Under the pieces are notes generated by a model. That model did not search any database. It was not told the DNA's origin and worked only from the letters and a program-made list of their open reading frames with translations. 64,000 bases of DNA, taken from contig NZ_NSFV01000004.1 of the NCBI RefSeq assembly GCF_002295115.1, forward strand, positions 310,001 through 374,000, in the 5' to 3' direction. Below are positions 35,984 through 43,565 of this stretch, one piece after another (within the stretch, counting starts at the first letter, position 1; each line of letters opens with the position of its first letter). The translations under genes and the position numbers were made by a program. The DNA is from Mesorhizobium sp. WSM4311. GTDB taxonomy: Bacteria > Pseudomonadota > Alphaproteobacteria > Rhizobiales > Rhizobiaceae.

Positions 35984-37599
35984 GGCTGGCGCGCTTCTTC
36001 GCCGGCCCGCAGGGAATGCGGGCCATGCGGATTGAGGGCGTTCCGGCCTCGGCCGGCTATGCCGAGGGGCCGCTGTTCGACCTCGATCGGTCGCCGGCCG
36101 TCTACGCAGGCAAAGCCACCGCTACGGAAGAGAAGACGTCGCTGCAAGCCGCGATCGGCACGGCAGTGAGCCGGCTTGCCGCCATGGCGGAGACCGCCGA
36201 CAGCGACGCCGCCGGCATACTCGAATTCCACATTGCCATGCTGGAAGACAACGCCTTGAGCGGGCCGGCCTTCGCGTCGATCGCTTCCGGACAGACCGCC
36301 GACGCGGCATGGCGAGAGGCGCTTGATGCCGAGATCGCCGGTTACGAGGCCTCGGACCAGGACTATTTCCGCGCCCGCGCCACGGATTTGCGCGATATCA
36401 GGGACCAGGTGCTGCGTGCCTTGACCGAGGACGTCGACAGCACAGCGCCTACCGGTGCCATCCTCTGCGGCGAGGACATCGCGCCGACGCGCTTCCTCGA
36501 AACCGACTGGAGCCATGGCGGCGGCATTGCGCTGAAGGCGGGCAGCACCGCCAGCCATGTCGCCATGCTGGCGCGCTCGCGTGGCGTGCCGATGGTGGTG
36601 GGGCTGCGCGAACCGCTTGGCGATCTTGCCGGCATGGCACTGCTCGACGCCGAGCATGGCAGCATCGTGCTGGCGCCCTCGCCGGCGGAGATCGGCGCGT
36701 TCCGGCTGTCATCCGCTTCCTTCGTCGCCCGCCAGGGCGTGGCCCGGCGTTTTCTGGCGCGGCCGGCGGTGACCAAGGCCGGCACGGCGGTGCGGGTGCA
36801 GGTCAACATCGCCGATCCGTCCGATGTCGACGGCATCGACATCGCGACCTGCGACGGTGTCGGGCTGATGCGAACTGAGTTCCTGTTCGGCAAGAATTTG
36901 CCGGATGAGGAGACGCAATATCGCGCCTATCGCAAGGTGCTGGAATGGGCTGGGGAAAAACCAGTGACGATCCGTACTGTCGACGCCGGCGGCGACAAGC
37001 CGGTACCGGGCTTCACCGTCGAGGAAGGCAATCCATTCCTTGGCCTGCGCGGCATCAGGCTGTCGCTGGCGCGGCTCGATATTTTTCGCGTACAGATCAG
37101 GGCATTGCTGCGCGCCGCGCCACACGGCACTCTCAAGGTGATGTTTCCGATGATCGCCATGGCCGATGAGTATGAGCGCGCAGCCGCCCTGTTCGCCGAA
37201 GAGCAGGCAGCCCTTGCCGCGCGTGGCGTCGCCCACAGGATGCCGCCGCTGGGCATCATGGTCGAGGTGCCGTCGGTGGCCATCGCGCCGGAAGCATTCG
37301 CAGGCGTCGCCTTCTTCTCGATCGGCTCCAACGACTTGACGCAATATGTGATGGCGGCCGCGCGGGATAACGCTGCTGTGGCCCATCTCAATTCGGTCCG
37401 TCATCCCGCTGTGCTGCGGTTGATCGGCTCGGTCACGGCCTTCGGACGGGAAAACGGCATTCCAGTCAGCCTGTGCGGCGATGCCGGCGGCGATCCCGCG
37501 TCGATCCCTTCGCTGCTGAAGGCTGGTTTGCGCGATCTGTCCGTTGCACCGGCGCAACTCGCCATGGCCAAGGCGGCCATATCCGATGTCCCGGTCTAG
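35980..37599 (+). CDS. ptsI: PTS enzyme I (phosphoenolpyruvate-protein phosphotransferase)
   Basis: A 539-residue enzyme I that takes phosphate from PEP. The swivelling His domain has GGIALKAGSTASHVAMLARSRG with the phospho-His. The PEP-binding domain has MRTEFLF, KPVTIRTVDAGGDKP, and SIGSNDLTQYVMAAARDN. Start options are GTG 35980 (GTGA overlap with HPr) or ATG 36025, which gives MRIEGVPASAGYAEG, closer to other enzyme I N-termini. It appears dedicated to the DHA kinase pathway. Confidence 0.93.
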   Translation: MRLARFFAGPQGMRAMRIEGVPASAGYAEGPLFDLDRSPAVYAGKATATEEKTSLQAAIGTAVSRLAAMAETADSDAAGILEFHIAMLEDNALSGPAFASIASGQTADAAWREALDAEIAGYEASDQDYFRARATDLRDIRDQVLRALTEDVDSTAPTGAILCGEDIAPTRFLETDWSHGGGIALKAGSTASHVAMLARSRGVPMVVGLREPLGDLAGMALLDAEHGSIVLAPSPAEIGAFRLSSASFVARQGVARRFLARPAVTKAGTAVRVQVNIADPSDVDGIDIATCDGVGLMRTEFLFGKNLPDEETQYRAYRKVLEWAGEKPVTIRTVDAGGDKPVPGFTVEEGNPFLGLRGIRLSLARLDIFRVQIRALLRAAPHGTLKVMFPMIAMADEYERAAALFAEEQAALAARGVAHRMPPLGIMVEVPSVAIAPEAFAGVAFFSIGSNDLTQYVMAAARDNAAVAHLNSVRHPAVLRLIGSVTAFGRENGIPVSLCGDAGGDPASIPSLLKAGLRDLSVAPAQLAMAKAAISDVPV

Positions 37600-37610
37600 G
37601 CGCGGCCGGC

Positions 37611-38036
37611 ATGGTTGACATCAAACCCGAACCCGGCTCCGAAGAGGCAATCCGCGCCTACAAGACGATCCTGTCGCAGGTCATCGACCAGCGACCGTCC
37701 GGCATGCGCCAGCGCCTGGCCGACGCGCTTGGCAAGCACCGCAGCTTCGTGACGCAGATTTCAAGCCCTGCCTATACGGTGCCGATTCCGTCGAAGCATT
37801 TGCCGGCTATTTTTTCCGTCTGCCATTTCAGTCCAGCCGAGCGGGATCAGTTTCTCGCCGCCTACCATCAGGCGCATCCGGGAAAAATGTCGATCGCCGC
37901 GGGCATGCGCAAGACGCGGCATGTGTCGCTCGTCGTGCCGGATTTCGGCGACGACAAGCAGAATGCGGCGCTCGATCGGGCGATCAATGAATTCATCCAG
38001 AAGATCACCAGCATCGCCGGCAAGGGTGGCAGCTGA
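37611..38036 (+). CDS. Putative HTH-type protein inside the DHA kinase operon
   Basis: A 141-residue protein. The middle (MRQRLADALGKHRSFVTQIS...IPSKHLPAIFSVCHFSPAER, residues 26-75) reads like an XRE-type helix-turn-helix, in which residues after GKHRSF would form the recognition helix. The C-terminal half is conserved-looking but of unknown fold. Position between ptsI and dhaK suggests a regulator of this operon; this is inference. Confidence 0.65.
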   Translation: MVDIKPEPGSEEAIRAYKTILSQVIDQRPSGMRQRLADALGKHRSFVTQISSPAYTVPIPSKHLPAIFSVCHFSPAERDQFLAAYHQAHPGKMSIAAGMRKTRHVSLVVPDFGDDKQNAALDRAINEFIQKITSIAGKGGS

Positions 38037-38067
38037 CCATTCTTGCCGGGCTGTTTGGGAGGACGCC

Positions 38068-39054
38068 ATGAAGAAATTTATGAATGCGGTGGACACGGTG
38101 CTGACGGAGAGCCTCGACGGTTTCGTGGCCGCCCACGCCGATATCCTCGTGCTTGGCGAGGAGCACAAATTCGTCCGCCGCAGGACGTTGCGGCCGGGCA
38201 AGGTGGCGCTGATCTCCGGCGGCGGCTCGGGCCACGAGCCGCTGCATGGCGGCTTTGTCGGCCATGGCATGCTGGACGCCGCCTGCCCCGGCCAGGTGTT
38301 CACCTCGCCGACGCCGGACCAGATGCTGGCGGCGGCGCAGGCCGTCGACACCGGCGCCGGCTGCCTGTTCATCGTCAAGAACTACGAGGGCGATGTGATG
38401 AATTTCGACATGGCTGCCGAAATGTCCGATGGCGTCCAGCAGGTGGTGACCAATGACGATGTCGCCGTCGAGAATTCGTCCTACACGACCGGCCGGCGCG
38501 GCGTGGCGGGCACGCTGGTGGTGGAAAAGATCGTCGGCGCGGCGGCCGAGCACGGCCTGGCACTGCCGGTGCTGAAGACGTTGGGCGAGCGCGTCAACGC
38601 CGCGACCCGCTCGATGGGCGTGGCGCTGACCAGCGGCACCGTGCCGGCCGCCGGCAAGCCGACCTTCGACATCGGCGACGGCGAGATGGAATTCGGCGTC
38701 GGCATCCATGGCGAGCCTGGCCGCCGGCGCGATGCCTTAAAGAGCGCCGACGCGATCGCCGGGGAGATCTGCACAGCGATCCTCGGCGATCTCGGCGACA
38801 AAGCGAAAGGACCGGCGCTGCTGTTCGTCAACGGATTCGGCGGCACGCCGCTGATGGAGCTCTATCTGATGTACAACAGCGCGCGAAAGATCTTCGAGAC
38901 GCATGGCGTGACGGTAATCCGCTCGCTGGTCGGCAGCTATGTCACCTCGCTCGACATGGCCGGCTGCTCGATCACGCTCACCATGCTCGACGAAGAGATG
39001 ACCGGCTGGTGGGACGCGCCTGTCCATACGGCGGCGCTGCGTTGGGGCATGTAG
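38068..39054 (+). CDS. dhaK: Dihydroxyacetone kinase subunit DhaK (PTS-type)
   Basis: A 328-residue substrate-binding subunit. SGGGSGHEPLHGGFVG, IVKNYEGDVMNFDMA, GRRGVAGTL, and the covalent substrate-binding His in GVGIHGEPGRRR are all present. ATG 38068 follows GGGAGGACGCC. With DhaL, DhaM, HPr and enzyme I it completes a PEP-dependent dihydroxyacetone kinase giving dihydroxyacetone phosphate. Confidence 0.95.
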   Translation: MKKFMNAVDTVLTESLDGFVAAHADILVLGEEHKFVRRRTLRPGKVALISGGGSGHEPLHGGFVGHGMLDAACPGQVFTSPTPDQMLAAAQAVDTGAGCLFIVKNYEGDVMNFDMAAEMSDGVQQVVTNDDVAVENSSYTTGRRGVAGTLVVEKIVGAAAEHGLALPVLKTLGERVNAATRSMGVALTSGTVPAAGKPTFDIGDGEMEFGVGIHGEPGRRRDALKSADAIAGEICTAILGDLGDKAKGPALLFVNGFGGTPLMELYLMYNSARKIFETHGVTVIRSLVGSYVTSLDMAGCSITLTMLDEEMTGWWDAPVHTAALRWGM

Positions 39055-39246
39055 CAATTCGAGTGCGCGGCGATTTTCCCTGGAAGAGCCATAGCGCTTC
39101 CGTTGGGAATGGCCTGCTCTCAGCGGAAATCACCCCAGAAATAGTCGTCACCATGAAGCCTCCGGTAAGTGCGTTGACTCGCCGGGCCGTTGCCTTTCTT
39201 CCCCAAAGTAAGGTAAGGACTCCCGGGATTTTTGGGGAGATAGCGT

Positions 39247-39363
39247 ATGCGTTACAACTGGGAGCGGGCGCCGACGACTTTCGAACGTCATCGGAAAGCG
39301 CTGGCGGCGGCCATTTTGATCTTCGGTGGCGTGGGCCTCATGCTTGTGGCCCTGCCGATCTAG
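39247..39363 (+). CDS. Small single-pass membrane protein (38 aa)
   Basis: ATG 39247 follows TTTGGGGAGATAGCGT, a strong ribosome site. The product starts MRYNWERAPTTFERHRKAL and ends in one membrane helix (AAAILIFGGVGLMLVALPI). No family recognised. It stands alone between the DHA operon and prpE. Confidence 0.6.
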   Translation: MRYNWERAPTTFERHRKALAAAILIFGGVGLMLVALPI

Positions 39364-39467
39364 TGCGGTAGACCATTTCGTCCCATGAATACCGTTTGTT
39401 AGGCGGCTATCGGCTGGCCTCTCGGCAAGGCTGCCCGGTCACGGCGATGAAGCGGCGGTCGCGCCCT

Positions 39468-39644
39468 TCAAAGTCCCAGCACGACAATCACCGCCGGTTT
39501 GCCGGAAGGCGCTGGCCGTACTGCTCGAAGGCGAAATAGCGGCCATCGGGCGAAAAGCCGATGATGGGCCGCGGCATCTCCGGCCAAGGCGGTTGAGATC
39601 GCGAGCACCGCGCCGATCGCCAGCGCAAGAACCGGTTTTGCCAT
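39468..39644 (-). pseudogene. Remnant of a DUF2259-type secreted protein gene
   Basis: ATG 39644 gives a signal-peptide-like MAKPVLALAIGAVLAISTALAG. A frame change then leads to IIGFSPDGRYFAFEQYGQ, the characteristic start of DUF2259 predicted secreted proteins, and the reading ends about 60 codons in. The rest of the gene is absent. A truncated, frameshifted remnant. Confidence 0.65.
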
Positions 39645-39808
39645 GATCGACGCCGGATGGCGCATCGCTGAGATCCCGTCCCCCCGAGAAGACCTCACTT
39701 CACGATCCAAGCCGGGACCGGTTCATACGAAAATCAGGGGAGACAGCGCCGGAAAAAACAGCATAGGCTGTCGGCAAAGACGTCAAATGGTTCCTGGGGA
39801 GGTTACGG

Positions 39809-41716
39809 ATGGCTTCACGCTATCATGAGGTCTATGACGGCTGGAAACGCGACCCGGAACAATTCTGGGCGGACGCGGCCGGCGCCATCGACTGGTATTC
39901 GCCCTGGGACAAGGTGTTCGACGCCACCGCCGGCGTCTATGGCCGCTGGTTTACCGGCGCGACCTGCAACACCTGCTACAACGCCATCGACCGGCATGTC
40001 GCCGGCGGACGCGCCGACCAGATCGCACTGATCTATGACAGCGCCATCACCGGAACGGTGAAAAAATTCACCTACGCCGAACTCAAGCGCGAAGTGGTGG
40101 CGCTGACCTCGGTGCTGAAGAACCGGGGCATCGGCAAGGGCGACCGCGTCATCATCTACATGCCGATGGTGGCGGAGGCGGCCATCGCCATGCTTGCCTG
40201 CGCCCGCATCGGCGCCGTGCATTCGGTTGTGTTCGGCGGCTTTGCCTCGCATGAACTGGCCACCCGCATCGACGATGCCAAGCCGAAGCTGATCATCTCG
40301 GCCTCCTGCGGCCTGGAGCCGGGCCGGGTCGTCGCCTACAAGCCGCTGCTCGACAAGGCGATCGAGATGTCCCACCACAAGCCGGATGCCTGCCTGATCC
40401 TGCAGCGCGACCAGCTGCGCTGCGACCTGAAGGAGCATTTCGACATCGACTATGCCGACGCCGTCGCGCGTGAGCGGGCGGCCGGCGCCAATGTCGACTG
40501 CGTGCCGGTGCTGGCCACCGACCCGCTCTACATCATCTACACGTCAGGCACGACCGGCCAGCCCAAGGGGATTGTGCGCGACAATGGCGGCCACATGGTC
40601 GCGCTGAAATGGACGATGGAAAACGAGTTCGGCGTCAAACCGGGCGAAGTGTTCTGGGCGGCGTCCGATGTCGGCTGGGTCGTCGGCCATTCCTACATCG
40701 TCTACGGACCGCTGCTGCATGGCAGCACCAGCGTCCTGTTCGAAGGCAAGCCGATCGGGACGCCGGATGCCGGCACCTACTGGCGGGTCATCTCGGACCA
40801 TGGGGTGGTCGCGCTGTTCACCGCGCCCACGGCGTTCCGGGCGATCAAGGGCCAGGATCCGCGGGGTGAGTTCGTTGCCAGATACGATCTGTCGAAATTC
40901 CGCACGCTGTTCCTCGCCGGCGAGCGCGCCGACCCCGAAACCATCAAATGGGCGGAGCAGAAGCTGAACCTGCCAGTGGTCGACCATTGGTGGCAGACCG
41001 AGACCGGCTCGCCGATGACCATCAACCCGGCGGGGCTCGGCCTGCTGCCGGTGAAATACGGTTCGCCCGGCGTGCCGATGCCCGGCTATGACATCCGCGT
41101 GCTCGACGATGCCGGCCACGAGGTGCCGCGCGGGACGCTCGGCAATGTCGTGGTCAAGCTGCCGTTGCCGGCCGGCTGCCTGCCGACGCTGTGGAACGCC
41201 GACGCCCGCTTCCGCCAGGCCTATCTCGATGAGTTTCCCGGCTACTACAAGACCGCGGATGCCGGCATGATCGACGAGGACGGCTATCTCTACGTGATGG
41301 CGCGCACCGACGACATCATCAATGTTGCCGGCCACCGGCTGTCGACCGGCGCCATGGAAGAGGTGCTGGCCGCCCATCCCGATGTCGCCGAATGCGCCGT
41401 CGTCGGCATTGCCGATGCGATGAAGGGGCAAATTCCGCTCGGCTTCGTGGTGCTGAACGCCGGTGTCGCGCGCGACGGCGGCGCCATCGAGAAGGAGGTC
41501 GTGGCGCTGGTGCGCGAGCGGATCGGGCCGGTCGCCGCCTTCAAGACCGTGGTGACGATCAAGCGCCTGCCCAAGACGCGGTCCGGAAAGATCCTGCGCG
41601 GCACCATGCAGAAGATCGCCGACAAGGAAGAATGGACGATGCCGGCGACGATCGACGACCCGGCCATCCTCGACGAGATCACCGCTGCGATAAAGGCGCG
41701 GGGGATCGGGGTTTAG
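39809..41716 (+). CDS. prpE: Propionyl-CoA synthetase (propionate-CoA ligase)
   Basis: A 635-residue AMP-forming acyl-CoA synthetase. IIYTSGTTGQPKGIVRDNGGH is the phosphate-binding loop, WWQTETGSPM and the TADAGMIDEDGYLYVMARTDDIINVAGHRLS hinge region are present, and TRSGKILRGTM carries the catalytic Lys. The N-terminal RYHEVYDGWKRDPEQFW and the RDNGGH form fit PrpE rather than acetyl-CoA synthetase. It activates propionate for the methylmalonyl-CoA or methylcitrate route. Confidence 0.9.
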   Translation: MASRYHEVYDGWKRDPEQFWADAAGAIDWYSPWDKVFDATAGVYGRWFTGATCNTCYNAIDRHVAGGRADQIALIYDSAITGTVKKFTYAELKREVVALTSVLKNRGIGKGDRVIIYMPMVAEAAIAMLACARIGAVHSVVFGGFASHELATRIDDAKPKLIISASCGLEPGRVVAYKPLLDKAIEMSHHKPDACLILQRDQLRCDLKEHFDIDYADAVARERAAGANVDCVPVLATDPLYIIYTSGTTGQPKGIVRDNGGHMVALKWTMENEFGVKPGEVFWAASDVGWVVGHSYIVYGPLLHGSTSVLFEGKPIGTPDAGTYWRVISDHGVVALFTAPTAFRAIKGQDPRGEFVARYDLSKFRTLFLAGERADPETIKWAEQKLNLPVVDHWWQTETGSPMTINPAGLGLLPVKYGSPGVPMPGYDIRVLDDAGHEVPRGTLGNVVVKLPLPAGCLPTLWNADARFRQAYLDEFPGYYKTADAGMIDEDGYLYVMARTDDIINVAGHRLSTGAMEEVLAAHPDVAECAVVGIADAMKGQIPLGFVVLNAGVARDGGAIEKEVVALVRERIGPVAAFKTVVTIKRLPKTRSGKILRGTMQKIADKEEWTMPATIDDPAILDEITAAIKARGIGV

Positions 41717-41792
41717 GGGCAGCCAATCGCATAATGCATGCCGCCCAAAAGTGGCCCCGGTTTTGGGAGAACGACATGCATGAAAACAAAGA

Positions 41793-41838
41793 CCTAAAGC
41801 GCGTCGTATGAATCCGTTCAGACGCGACGCGCTTTAGG
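41793..41838. repeat. Rhizobial palindromic repeat downstream of prpE
   Basis: CCTAAAGCGCGTCG (41793-41806) and CGACGCGCTTTAGG (41825-41838) are perfectly complementary with an 18-nt loop; AAAACAAAGA precedes it. This is a recurrent type of dispersed palindrome in rhizobia. The gap 41717-42082 holds this and the motif at 42023-42040, no gene. Confidence 0.7.
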
Positions 41839-42022
41839 CCATCGCCGGTCCTCCGGCGGACAAGAGAACTGTCACCCATGCTACCGGTCCATTCTGTTAC
41901 CTATCTATCCGGTTCGGACACGCGCCAAGGCCGGCGAACTCGCGCCGTTCTCTCCCCCGGAGTGGGAGGGTGCCTCGGCGAAGCCGAAACCTGACGCGAT
42001 TGCCCTTCAGCACCAATCTCTT

Positions 42023-42040
42023 ATTGTGCAATGCAGCAAG
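42023..42040 (-). promoter_or_regulatory. Candidate exo-type operator motif upstream of the acyltransferase
   Basis: Read on the minus strand, CTTGCTGCATTGCACAAT matches CTTGCTGCATCGCAACAT in the exoL/exoT intergenic region (51345-51362) at 15 of 18 positions. A shared regulator of exopolysaccharide genes is a guess from two sites. Confidence 0.4.
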
Positions 42041-42082
42041 CCACCCTACAGTGTCTCCTGGGGGGCCATCCGACGGTGCGGT

Positions 42083-43165
42083 ATGGCTCAGCAAAAAATT
42101 ACCTTTGGCGGCGTCGACATCCTGCGGTTTCTCGCAGCCGTTCTGGTCATGGTCTACCACTATGGCTTCTGGGTGTGGGCCTATCCCGATGGCATCTCGG
42201 CACAGGCCACGGGCGGCGTGCCGGCGCAGCCTGACATAGGCGCCTGGGTCGGATCCGGATGGGTCGGCGTCGAGATCTTCTTCGTCATCAGCGGTTTCGT
42301 CATCGCCTTCAGCGCCGAGAAGTCGACGCCGCTGCGGTTCTTCGAGGCCAGGGTGAAGCGGCTGGCGCCGGCGGTCTGGATCTGCGCGCCGGTCACCGCC
42401 GTGCTGCTTCTTGCCATCGGCCTGAGCTGGCCGACCGACGCGGTGGTCAGGCTGGTTCGCACCGGGCTGTTCGTGCCCTATGGTCCCTGGGTGGACAGCG
42501 TCTACTGGACACTCGGCATCGAGATCGCCTTCTACGCCATCGTCTGGATCCTGCTGCGGCTTGGCCGTTTCGATCTGATGGAGGCGGTCGCCATCGTCAT
42601 CGGCCTGGTCAGCACGCTGTTCTGGTGCCTCTATTATCCGCTCGGCTGGGCCGACTTCGCCGAGACGCGGCTGCTCCAGCTCACTTTGGTGCATCACGGC
42701 TGCTTCTTCGCCGTCGGCGTGCTGCTGTGGCTGATCCGGTTCAAGGCGCTGACGGCGCCTCGCCTTGGCTTCTGCCTGCTGTTCCTCGGCGGGGGCGTGC
42801 TGCAGATCGCCAGTTCAGTCGACGTCCACAGCATCAAGGTCAATGCCGTGATGCCCTATGCGCCGCCGATCCTGATCTTCCTCGTCGCCATCGCGCTGAT
42901 GGCGTGGTCGCTGCGGCTCGACCTCAGCTGGAGCGGCTGGCGCCGGATCGGCCTGATGACCTATCCGCTCTACCTGATCCACGACGTCGTCGGCGCGGCG
43001 ATGCTCGGGGCGATGGTCCGTGCAGGGATGCCTTATCTCCTGTCGATGGCAGTGGTCGGCGCGACCATGATCGCGGCAAGCTGGCTGGTGGCGACGGAAG
43101 CCGAACCGCGCATAAGGCTGCTGCTCGACCACACCGTCTTCCGTTATCGGCTCAAGGCAGCGTAG
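42083..43165 (+). CDS. Acyltransferase family 3 protein (ExoZ/OafA-like)
   Basis: A 360-residue membrane protein with about ten helices. GGVDILRFLAAVLVMVYHYGFW supplies the R-x10-H motif of O-acyltransferases, and FFVISGFVIAFSAEKSTPLRFFEARVKRLAPAVW is the typical second block. Such proteins O-acetylate surface polysaccharides. It sits next to the exo block, and ExoZ, which acetylates succinoglycan, is of this family; equivalence is not proven. ATG 42083 gives the family N-terminus. Confidence 0.82.
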   Translation: MAQQKITFGGVDILRFLAAVLVMVYHYGFWVWAYPDGISAQATGGVPAQPDIGAWVGSGWVGVEIFFVISGFVIAFSAEKSTPLRFFEARVKRLAPAVWICAPVTAVLLLAIGLSWPTDAVVRLVRTGLFVPYGPWVDSVYWTLGIEIAFYAIVWILLRLGRFDLMEAVAIVIGLVSTLFWCLYYPLGWADFAETRLLQLTLVHHGCFFAVGVLLWLIRFKALTAPRLGFCLLFLGGGVLQIASSVDVHSIKVNAVMPYAPPILIFLVAIALMAWSLRLDLSWSGWRRIGLMTYPLYLIHDVVGAAMLGAMVRAGMPYLLSMAVVGATMIAASWLVATEAEPRIRLLLDHTVFRYRLKAA

Positions 43166-43271
43166 CCGCGATCGTCCGTTTGAGGAAATGGTGTTCGTCC
43201 ATGCCGGCGTGAGGCGGGCGTCGACCGGACGAACCAGTACATTGGGAGCGCGAAGGAGCGGTCTTCACTGA

Positions 43272-43510
43272 CGTTACAGCCGCGCGCACATTTGGCGCTT
43301 TGACGGCGGCCAGGTCGTGCCGGCGTCGGCGTCGCCGCATATCGTTCCGCTTCCTTATTCCGTCGAGGCCAATGTCGATCCGGAGGAGGCCTACATCGCG
43401 GCGATTTCCAGCTGCCACATGCCGCAACGCAAGCGGAGTTGCACCACTTGGCGCATGAACAGTGCTTCATCGCCAATTCCGTCAAGACGGAAATCCAGGT
43501 AGCCGCTTGA
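43272..43510 (+). pseudogene. Remnant of an OsmC-family peroxiredoxin gene
   Basis: The frame reads YSRAHIWRFDGGQVVP, then SPHIVPLPYSVEANVDPEEA and AAISSCHM. In another frame it resumes at ELHHLAHEQCFIANSVKTEIQV. Those are the N-terminal and C-terminal ends of OsmC-type proteins (the SSCHM Cys and the CFIANSVKT Cys). The middle (about 60 codons) and the first codons are missing. A decayed gene with an internal deletion. Confidence 0.72.
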
Positions 43511-43531
43511 GATATTCATTTTGGAGCCGCT

Positions 43532-43559
43532 CCAGGAAAGCGTGAAACGGCTTTCCTGG
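43532..43559. repeat. Hairpin repeat at the 3' end of exoP
   Basis: CCAGGAAAGC (43532-43541) and GCTTTCCTGG (43550-43559) form a perfect 10-bp stem with an 8-nt loop, embedded in a rhizobial repeat-like context (GGAGCCGCT...GGAATGCTC). It lies 7 bp after the exoP stop and may end that transcript. Confidence 0.65.
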
Positions 43560-43565
43560 AATGCT

